Source: Chitinophaga pinensis (lineage in GTDB: Bacteria; Bacteroidota; Bacteroidia; UKL13-3). Taken from it: DNA of 13,947 nt. Positions 6,984 to 12,521 of the stretch are shown here, in pieces (position 1 is the stretch's first letter; the number at the start of each line of letters is the position of its first letter). The stretch covers positions 1 through 13,947 of the forward strand of contig CAMCQX010000010.1 in assembly GCA_945876985.1 (NCBI GenBank), in the 5' to 3' direction. The translations under genes and the position numbers were made by a program. Below the pieces are notes generated by a model that saw only the letters and a list, made by a program, of their open reading frames with translations, ran no database searches and was not told the DNA's origin.

Positions 6984-7057
6984 TGGGCCCACCTGGAATC
7001 GAACCAGGCACCTACTGATTATGAGTCAGTTGCTCTAACCGAATGAGCTATAGGCCC
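6984..7057 (-). tRNA. tRNA with CAT anticodon, probably tRNA-Ile2 (lysidine type), otherwise elongator tRNA-Met
   Basis: 74 bases fold as a full cloverleaf: acceptor GGGCCTA/TGGGCCC (one T-G pair), D arm GCTC/GAGC with GGTTA in the loop, anticodon stem ACTGA/TCAGT around the loop CTCATAA, T arm CCTGG/CCAGG with TTCGATT, discriminator A. The anticodon is CAT. Pairs C4-G69 and C5-G68 are the acceptor features used by the lysidine synthetase TilS in E. coli to pick tRNA-Ile2, and the acceptor end resembles isoleucine tRNAs. It is not the initiator type, because the first pair is a normal G-C. CCA is not encoded; CAA follows the discriminator. Both a promoter and a terminator flank it, so it is a single-gene unit. 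Confidence 0.9.
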
Positions 7058-7091
7058 TACTAAAATTTATTTTCTGAAATTTTAGGGAGTG

Positions 7092-7123
7092 CGAAAGTAT
7101 CTTTTTACTCCTATTATTGCAAA
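7092..7123 (-). promoter_or_regulatory. Promoter of the tRNA gene
   Basis: On the minus strand, TTTG (7123-7120), 20 bases of spacer, then TACTTTCG (7099-7092) match the Bacteroidota -33/-7 layout (TTTG, 19-21 bases, TAnnTTTG) with one mismatch. The mature tRNA begins 34 bases further on. The element occupies the region just upstream of the divergent HAD gene. Confidence 0.65.
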
Positions 7124-7136
7124 TAATTTTTTTAAA

Positions 7137-7757
7137 ATGCTAAAATATAAAGCTATAATTTTTGATTTGGGTGGGGTAATTGTAAATCTTGACCAAGATA
7201 GAACTATTAGGAGTTTTAAACGCTTAAATATTGACCTTGACGAGGTAAATGACAAACTACCCATTTTTAAAGAATATGAAACTGGACATGTGAACACCGA
7301 AACTTTTATTCAAACCATCAAAGCTGAACTAAAAGGGAGTGCCAGCGATGTGGAAATTTCTAATGCTTGGAATAAAATGATTTTGGATGTTTCCATTGAT
7401 AGAATTGAGGTTTTAAAGGAATTTAGGAAGCATTACCAATTATTTATATTAAGTAATACCAACGAATTACATATTCAAGAATTTACCAAATTATTTGAGG
7501 TAGATCATCCAAATGAAAAATGGGAGGATTTATTTGATAAAATATATTACTCGCATAACATAGGACTACGCAAACCAAATACAGCAGCTTGGCAACTTAT
7601 TTTAGATGAAAATAATTTACAAGCCCACGAAACTATTTTTATAGACGATACAAGCATGCATTATAAAGCGGCTGAATCATTGGGAATAAAAAGTATTTGG
7701 GCCAAAGAACCCATTGGAAAATGGTTCATAGAAAAAGTAAAAACCTTAGAAAGTTAG
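7137..7757 (+). CDS. HAD-family phosphatase, YihX-like (subclass IA)
   Basis: 206 residues from the ATG at 7137; a GTG at 7089 is in frame but would place the start inside the tRNA promoter. Motif I is FDLGGVI with nucleophile Asp10. The residue two further on is Gly12 rather than the common Asp, as in the YihX group (FDLGNV). Motif II is LSNTN (Ser106), motif III is the Lys of LRKP (Lys146), and motif IV is FIDDT (Asp170/Asp171). A helical cap lies between residues 16 and 90. YihX of E. coli dephosphorylates glucose-1-phosphate; the substrate here cannot be read from sequence. Cytosolic, transcribed alone and divergently from the tRNA. Eight bases separate its stop from that of the convergent minus-strand gene. 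Confidence 0.88.
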   Translation: MLKYKAIIFDLGGVIVNLDQDRTIRSFKRLNIDLDEVNDKLPIFKEYETGHVNTETFIQTIKAELKGSASDVEISNAWNKMILDVSIDRIEVLKEFRKHYQLFILSNTNELHIQEFTKLFEVDHPNEKWEDLFDKIYYSHNIGLRKPNTAAWQLILDENNLQAHETIFIDDTSMHYKAAESLGIKSIWAKEPIGKWFIEKVKTLES

Positions 7758-7765
7758 AAAAATTC

Positions 7766-8335
7766 TTACAAATGAATTAATTTAAAAGCTAATTTTTGTG
7801 CAAACGTTTTATAATACGTTTTTATGTGCGCTTCTACCCTACTTACATCCAAATACTCTTGAAACATATCCAATAAAAGGATGTCGAAGGCAGAACTTTC
7901 TATAAACTTTATTTCCTTTTGAAAACCACATACACACAAGGCATTTGTTTTCCTTAAAAACCTTTTAAGCAGCCTTGTATCGGTGCTTAAAACATGACAA
8001 GAACCAAAATGTATGATTTTATTTTTACAGTTATCACCCAACATTTCGGCTAGTTCATCTAAACTAATTAAATCTTTTCCAATTAAAATATGACCTGGTT
8101 TTCCATGAAATGCAAAATAGCCAATGCTGTATTTTGCATACCTTTTTAACTTCCATTCTTCTAAATAAAAAGCCAAATTTTCGCGCGTGCCGCAATGCCT
8201 GTGTATGTATTCAATGTCCCTATTGTCTTTTAAAAAATCGAGGGCGGCTTTAACACTATTTTGCTTTAATAAATTCTTATTCCAGTCTCCTTCTAGGCAA
8301 AATATATCTTTATCGTAGGCTTTTGCTTTTTTCAT
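7766..8335 (-). CDS. Small caspase-like (clan CD type) protein, possibly DUF6642; function unknown
   Basis: 189 residues, no signal peptide, cytosolic. After DIFCLEGDW and a segment YIHRHCGTRENL comes a hydrophobic strand ending in His-Gly (YFAFHGKPG, His77-Gly78), then ILIGKDLISLDELAEML. A second buried strand ends in HFGSCHVL (Cys113). A strand ending in His-Gly followed some 35 residues later by a strand ending in a small residue plus Cys is the layout of caspase/CHAT-type cysteine peptidases. The overall pattern recalls the uncharacterised family DUF6642, from memory only. Peptidase activity is inferred, and no partner, substrate or regulatory domain is fused to it. It diverges from the polysaccharide deacetylase gene and is convergent with the HAD gene. 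No alternative ATG lies near the start, and the candidate -7 element is only seven bases upstream. Confidence 0.75.
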   Translation of the reverse strand: MKKAKAYDKDIFCLEGDWNKNLLKQNSVKAALDFLKDNRDIEYIHRHCGTRENLAFYLEEWKLKRYAKYSIGYFAFHGKPGHILIGKDLISLDELAEMLGDNCKNKIIHFGSCHVLSTDTRLLKRFLRKTNALCVCGFQKEIKFIESSAFDILLLDMFQEYLDVSRVEAHIKTYYKTFAQKLAFKLIHL

Positions 8336-8342
8336 TGCACTG

Positions 8343-8350
8343 CAAACATA
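8343..8350 (-). promoter_or_regulatory. -7 element of the caspase-like gene, nearly leaderless
   Basis: On the minus strand, TATGTTTG matches TAnnTTTG exactly and ends seven bases before the ATG at 8335. No good TTG lies at -33. The following bases CAGT also follow the TTTG of the mdh element. Confidence 0.5.
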
Positions 8351-8402
8351 TTATTTAAAAAATCAGAAAGCTAAAACCTTTTTTTATTTCCAAGTAAATA
8401 AT

Positions 8403-8410
8403 TAGTTTTG
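8403..8410 (+). promoter_or_regulatory. -7 element of the deacetylase gene
   Basis: TAGTTTTG matches TAnnTTTG exactly, 17 bases before the ATG at 8428, implying a leader of about 10 bases. No clear -33 element is visible. Confidence 0.42.
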
Positions 8411-8427
8411 GTAAAACTTATTCCTGC

Positions 8428-9750
8428 ATGCTTTTAATTTTTGTAGCTGACGAAAAATCGCCAAGATTACTTTATATACTGAACGAAATCCTTTTCAAAA
8501 GGCTTCAAATTACCTATACCGTAACCGATAATTACGATTATTTTATGCGTTCACACATGCCTAAAATAAATTACTCGAGCTCCTTTATTCCCAATTGTGT
8601 TAATATACCCGCACATACTTTATTATTCCAAGAAAACATACGTAAAATTGAAATTGAGGTAACTGCTAACGAAAAATTTCAATACACTTTTTTCAATATT
8701 CCATTCGATTTTTCAAAACTCGTAGAAACACCCAAACAACAAATTACTTTTGATATTTTCAGTGCTTCCTTTTATTTGTTAAGTCGTTACGAAGAATACA
8801 TTGTTCCGAAATTTGATATTCACAACCGATTTAAAGCCGAAGAAAGTTTGGCTTATAAACACCATTTTCTTCAAATTCCTTTGGTTGATATTTGGGCAAT
8901 GGAGTTGGGCAACATCATTCAAAAACAATATCCCGAAATAAATTATACCTTAAGTGAATACCACGAAATACATAGCTTTGACATTGATTTTGCTTATAAA
9001 TACAAAGGCTTAAGTAAATTTAGGTTTTATAAAAAAGCACTTGGAAACATGCTTCGCTTCAACTTTTCTGAATTAATAAAGATGTTCGACCAATCATTGG
9101 TGGACGAATACGACACCTATGATTTTATTTTTGAAAACCTTCAAAAACAACAAGTTAGTAGTATTTTCTTTTTTTTAGTAGCTGAAAAAATTGGGCAACA
9201 CGATAAAAATTTATTACCAACTAGCCCCGTTTACCAGCAATTAATAAAACAAATAAGCAGCAAATTCCCCATTGGCGTTCATCCTTCTTATCATGCCAGT
9301 GCTATAAAATCAATGCTGCAAAATGAAAAGAATGTTTTGAGTAAAATATCAAATCAACCAATTGAAAACAGCCGATTCCATTTCCTAAAATTTAAATTAC
9401 CCAACAGCTATCATTACTTAATTGAATCCAATATTTTAAACGATTATAGCATGGCTTACGCCAATAAAATAGGATTTAGGGCAAGTACATGCAAAGATTT
9501 CAACTTTTACAATTTGAGTGAAAACAAAGCTACTTCATTACAAGTTTTTTCGCCTTGCGTAATGGATGTAACTTTAAAAAACTTTGAGAAATTTAACCCC
9601 AATGAAGCTACAGAAACTATAAATAAAATGAAGCAAACCGTTAAAAATGTAAACGGAACTTTCATTAGCATTTGGCATAATTCTAACTTAAGCAATAATG
9701 CTGAATGGAAAGACTGGAAAGCCATTTGGTTAAAAATGATAGCGAGGTAA
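8428..9750 (+). CDS. Polysaccharide deacetylase family protein (Bacteroidota type)
   Basis: 440 residues. The first 180 or so form an N-terminal alpha/beta domain without catalytic residues (DUF7033-like). The rest is a NodB-type carbohydrate esterase 4 barrel. Motif 1 is HSFDIDFAYKYKG (Asp185, Asp187). Motif 2 is GVHPSYH, with His285 and His289 in the metal-binding HxxxH spacing. Motif 3 is GFRASTC (Arg351), and the final motif is SIWHNS (His417). CE4 enzymes remove N- or O-acetyl groups from cell-wall or surface polysaccharides. The substrate here is unknown, and no signal peptide is apparent, so a role on intracellular or lipid-linked precursors is possible. Its own -7 element lies at 8403. 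The gene is divergent from the caspase-like gene and is followed by purE, which has a separate promoter. Confidence 0.85.
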   Translation: MLLIFVADEKSPRLLYILNEILFKRLQITYTVTDNYDYFMRSHMPKINYSSSFIPNCVNIPAHTLLFQENIRKIEIEVTANEKFQYTFFNIPFDFSKLVETPKQQITFDIFSASFYLLSRYEEYIVPKFDIHNRFKAEESLAYKHHFLQIPLVDIWAMELGNIIQKQYPEINYTLSEYHEIHSFDIDFAYKYKGLSKFRFYKKALGNMLRFNFSELIKMFDQSLVDEYDTYDFIFENLQKQQVSSIFFFLVAEKIGQHDKNLLPTSPVYQQLIKQISSKFPIGVHPSYHASAIKSMLQNEKNVLSKISNQPIENSRFHFLKFKLPNSYHYLIESNILNDYSMAYANKIGFRASTCKDFNFYNLSENKATSLQVFSPCVMDVTLKNFEKFNPNEATETINKMKQTVKNVNGTFISIWHNSNLSNNAEWKDWKAIWLKMIAR

Positions 9751-9793
9751 TAAATTAGGTTTTACTAAAAAGTTAAATTTAATCAAAAATGGT

Positions 9794-9801
9794 TACTTTC
9801 G
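9794..9801 (+). promoter_or_regulatory. -7 element of the purE promoter
   Basis: TACTTTCG, one base off TAnnTTTG and identical to the octamers before the tRNA and before the 3509 gene, lies 37 bases before the purE ATG. No clear -33 element is visible upstream. The gap 9751-9838 holds nothing else recognisable. Confidence 0.45.
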
Positions 9802-9838
9802 CAATCATCAAAACTAAAATTATTTACTACAAAATAAT

Positions 9839-10342
9839 ATGAAGCAAATATCCATCATCATGGGCAGCGATAGTGATTTAGAAATCATGAAAGAAGCTGC
9901 CAATGTATTAGACGAATTTAAAATTCCATACGAAATAACTGTTGTTTCGGCCCATAGAACTCCCGACCGCATGTTCAGTTTTGCCAAGGAAGCCAAAGGC
10001 CGTGGAATTAAAGTAATCATAGCTGGTGCAGGTGGTGCAGCTCATTTACCAGGAATGGTAGCAAGTATTACTACATTGCCTGTTATAGGCGTGCCAGTTA
10101 AACTAAAAACCATGGACGGATTAGATTCATTGCTTTCTATTGTTCAAATGCCTGCTGGTGTGCCTGTGGCAACGGTAGCCATTAATAATGCAAAAAATGC
10201 AGGTATTTTAGCAGCACAAATTTTAGGAACTTACAACGAAGAAATTGCTGAAAAAATTCAAGAATTTAAGGATAAAATGAAAGAAGAAGTGGAGAAGAAA
10301 GCGGAGGTTGTTGAAAAAGGAAGAAAAATAATTGGCTACTAA
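9839..10342 (+). CDS. purE: N5-carboxyaminoimidazole ribonucleotide mutase
   Basis: Converts N5-CAIR to CAIR in purine synthesis, in the cytosol, as an octamer. The 167 residues fit the bacterial class I enzyme. Diagnostic motifs are MGSDSDL (residues 8-14, phosphate and nucleotide binding), SAHRTP (36-41, His39) and [11 protein letters not shown] (62-72, His68), then GVPV and [13 protein letters not shown]. The C-terminus is a charged helix of Lys and Glu, slightly longer than in E. coli. The usual partner purK is not in the window. It has its own -7 element and ends in a very strong terminator, so it is probably transcribed alone. Confidence 0.97.
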   Translation: MKQISIIMGSDSDLEIMKEAANVLDEFKIPYEITVVSAHRTPDRMFSFAKEAKGRGIKVIIAGAGGAAHLPGMVASITTLPVIGVPVKLKTMDGLDSLLSIVQMPAGVPVATVAINNAKNAGILAAQILGTYNEEIAEKIQEFKDKMKEEVEKKAEVVEKGRKIIGY

Positions 10343-10390
10343 TAACTAAAGCATCCACTTGTGTATAATTTAAAAAAAATTACTACACCA

Positions 10391-10447
10391 TTACTTATAA
10401 AAAAAATGCTATTAAACTAAGTTTAATAGCATTTTTTTTATAAGTAA
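10391..10447. terminator. Bidirectional terminator between purE and the barrel gene (perfect 27-bp inverted repeat)
   Basis: Bases 10391-10417 and 10421-10447 are exact inverse copies of 27 bp around a three-base loop. The inner stem ATGCTATTAAAC pairs with GTTTAATAGCAT and is flanked by eight A on the left and eight T on the right, so a T run follows the hairpin on either strand. It serves purE (stop 10342) on plus and the barrel gene (stop 10472) on minus. Confidence 0.92.
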
Positions 10448-10471
10448 AATCTGATTTATTATATTTTGATT

Positions 10472-11398
10472 TTAGAAATATAAAAATAAATTCAAACCTG
10501 CATTGGCATTATCTAAACTTAATCCATAAGTAGATAACCCCTCGTTTCTTTTGAGTTTTGTTTCAACTTGCACTTCTTTTAAGTCAGTAACACTAAATGT
10601 TTCATCAATTCTGCTAGCATCACTATTTGTAGCCATTGCTAAAGAATAGCCTACTTCTAACCCAATTGACATTTTAGGAGCAAAAAAGTATTCTGCACCA
10701 ATATAACCTCTTGCACCTAAATAGAAAGTTGAACCTAAATTTTGCTCTAGACTACGAGAATAATTAACCCCATTTAAAGCATTTAAATTACCACCGAAAT
10801 TATAAGAATTAGGTGAAGTGAAATCAAGATTCATTTCATTACCGTATGTATAAGTCCGATTCTCACTTAAATAACCCATAAATAATTCAGCACCGTATAT
10901 ACCTTGTAAACGAGTATTACCTCTTCTTTTCTCTAGCCCTACACCTAATAAATAATTTGAAATGTTTCTATTGTATTTATCTGAAACAAAACTAGGTATC
11001 AAAGGATTGGTAACTAATGTATTTTGCAGAGAATATTCTGTTCTAGTTTCTGAGTAATTGTTAGTTAAAAAACGAGCGCGTACTGCTTTATTAGAACTTA
11101 GCATATATTTTCCAAAAAATGCTCCACCCCCTAAATTATGTTGACCATTAAGAATAGCAGGCCCATTAGCATTGTTAAATGTTGGGGCATTATTTGTTGC
11201 GGTAGCACCACTAAAAAAATTACCTGTATATTGTAATATACTTGAGGCAGAAAGTCCAATTGACCAATCACCTTTTTGAGGTAATACTTCATGACCATTT
11301 TTGGACTTAAAGCTGAGAGAAACATCATTTGCATTGTTCTGAGCTGTAGTCGATACGCTTAAAAGAATCATTGCAAATCCTAATATTTTATTTATCAT
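10472..11398 (-). CDS. Outer-membrane beta-barrel protein
   Basis: 308 residues. The signal peptide is MINKILGFAMILLSVSTTAQ with likely cleavage after Ala19. A short linker ending LPQKGDWSIGLSAS follows, then alternating hydrophobic/polar strands with aromatic girdles (GGGAFFGKYML, NYLLGVGLEKR, AELFMGYLS, TFYLGARGYIGAEYFF, SIGLEVGYSLAM) to a terminal LNLFLYF. The terminal Phe after an alternating strand is typical of barrels inserted by BAM. By strand count it is probably a small barrel of 8-12 strands. It is a generic Bacteroidota OMP; no substrate can be named. It lies 54 bases downstream of the lipoprotein gene on the same strand with no terminator between, so the two are probably co-transcribed. 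It ends against the shared 27-bp terminator. Confidence 0.83.
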   Translation of the reverse strand: MINKILGFAMILLSVSTTAQNNANDVSLSFKSKNGHEVLPQKGDWSIGLSASSILQYTGNFFSGATATNNAPTFNNANGPAILNGQHNLGGGAFFGKYMLSSNKAVRARFLTNNYSETRTEYSLQNTLVTNPLIPSFVSDKYNRNISNYLLGVGLEKRRGNTRLQGIYGAELFMGYLSENRTYTYGNEMNLDFTSPNSYNFGGNLNALNGVNYSRSLEQNLGSTFYLGARGYIGAEYFFAPKMSIGLEVGYSLAMATNSDASRIDETFSVTDLKEVQVETKLKRNEGLSTYGLSLDNANAGLNLFLYF

Positions 11399-11452
11399 AG
11401 AATTTATGTTTAAAATTTTGAATGTATTAATATTTAAAAAAACTGTTGAAAG

Positions 11453-12340
11453 TTAGTTAAATTCTATTTTTTGCTTAAACTCTTCATTTTTGTTTATTGT
11501 ACAAAAATATGTGCTAGTTTCAAAAGAGTAGCCTGAAGTTGTAGTACAAGGACTTGATGGACTTGTTCTACTTTGTATATCGGCAGAAAACTTTTTACCT
11601 TTAACTGAAACAGTTAAATTAGATTTTTTTGTTTCAATAGAAAATACAAACTTTCCATTTGCGTCTGTAGCTACTGTTGATTCTCTGCTATTGTTTAAGT
11701 CATCAATCCATGATAAAATTAAAACAGTATTTGCTGGAACAACTGATAATTGAGAATCAAGTTGTGGAGATGTTTGTCTACATAAATTATTTCTAAAAAA
11801 CACTTCTGCTGAAATTTTTACAGTTCCAATTTCAGGTTGAAATGAATAACGGTAATCAGCATTTTGAATATACGATTGCCCTCTTGTTACTACCATTGTA
11901 GTAGGAATAACAGTGGACTTAGTGAATTCAGTTGTACGACTTTTTCCATTCTCAAGAGTTTGACTTGCAATAAATGAATTTGGAAAATCTAAAGTAACGG
12001 TAACTGGTTTATTATTAGCATCAATATTTAAAGTATAATCACCTTTTGAATCGGTAACAGCTTCGTAAATGCGAAGCAATCCTGCTCCATTAACTGAACC
12101 TGTAGAAATTAAATCTTCTGCTTTAATGGTAGCAATTACTTTTATTCCTTCTACTCCCTCTTTCTCAATATTTCCATTAGTCAAATTTAAATCAGCAGTA
12201 ATTCTACCAGTAATCTTTGAGGAGCCTATTGAAACAGACGAAGTATTTTTTGAAGTATCGCTTTCTTTAGTACATGAATGCAAAGTGAATACAATAGAAA
12301 TTGCTACAAGCATTCCAAATTTGTTAATTTGTTTTTTCAT
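11453..12340 (-). CDS. Lipoprotein with two Ig-like/carboxypeptidase-regulatory-like domains
   Basis: 295 residues from the ATG at 12340, giving a compact lipoprotein signal MKKQINKF, a hydrophobic core and LHSC with lipidated Cys23. An in-frame ATG at 12367 would add nine polar residues and is less likely. The mature start CTKESD has Lys then Glu after the Cys, loosely like the surface-export signal of Bacteroidota lipoproteins. Two similar beta-sandwich units follow. One contains ITGRITADL, VEGIKVIATI and VTDSKGDYTLNI. The other contains GTVKISAEVFF, NTVLILSWIDD and TVATDANGKFVFSI. The D-x-x-G-x-Y/F-x-x-x-I ending is typical of CarboxypepD_reg-like and SdrD-B-like folds. Three or four Cys in the second half could form disulfides. 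Likely anchored in the outer membrane and working with the barrel encoded downstream; that partnership is inferred from position. Confidence 0.8.
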   Translation of the reverse strand: MKKQINKFGMLVAISIVFTLHSCTKESDTSKNTSSVSIGSSKITGRITADLNLTNGNIEKEGVEGIKVIATIKAEDLISTGSVNGAGLLRIYEAVTDSKGDYTLNIDANNKPVTVTLDFPNSFIASQTLENGKSRTTEFTKSTVIPTTMVVTRGQSYIQNADYRYSFQPEIGTVKISAEVFFRNNLCRQTSPQLDSQLSVVPANTVLILSWIDDLNNSRESTVATDANGKFVFSIETKKSNLTVSVKGKKFSADIQSRTSPSSPCTTTSGYSFETSTYFCTINKNEEFKQKIEFN

Positions 12341-12364
12341 ATTTATATAATTTAAGTTTGAATG

Positions 12365-12372
12365 CAACTATA
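12365..12372 (-). promoter_or_regulatory. Weak candidate -7 element of the lipoprotein/barrel operon
   Basis: On the minus strand, TATAGTTG differs from TAnnTTTG at one base and lies 24 bases before the ATG at 12340. The flanking DNA is almost pure A/T, so chance matches are likely. Confidence 0.25.
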
Positions 12373-12395
12373 TACATAAATATTAATTAATTAAA

Positions 12396-12521
12396 TTATA
12401 TTTTTTTAATTAATATGTTTATAGTTTTAAAGAGGGTTGGAATTACACCAAATAAGGCTGAAACTATTGAAAAAACAGGGGCACCAGAAACTGTACCTTC
12501 GAAATTACTCCACGGTAACAC
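12396..12521 (-). CDS. Possible 41-codon small ORF overlapping the glmS 3' end
   Basis: On the minus strand a GTG at 12521-12519 opens a frame that overlaps the last 17 bases of glmS and runs to TAA at 12398-12396. The product has a soluble start (LPWSNFEG), then a hydrophobic stretch GAPVFSIVSALFGVIPTLF and a basic end (INILIKKI), like a single-span membrane peptide. No ATG or clear ribosome site is present, so it could equally be chance or the tail of a lost gene. It occupies most of the 164-base gap between glmS and the lipoprotein gene. Confidence 0.2.
   Translation of the reverse strand: MLPWSNFEGTVSGAPVFSIVSALFGVIPTLFKTINILIKKI

Noticed and set aside
7089..7136. Upstream GTG start for the HAD phosphatase
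   Set aside because: It falls in the divergent tRNA promoter; the ATG at 7137 sits in the normal position just before motif I.
12069..12350. 93-codon plus-strand frame opposite the lipoprotein
   Set aside because: It mirrors the signal peptide and first domain of a clear minus-strand gene and has no recognisable features of its own.
12341..12367. Upstream ATG for the lipoprotein
   Set aside because: It would add nine polar residues before the signal peptide; the ATG at 12340 gives a standard lipoprotein signal.
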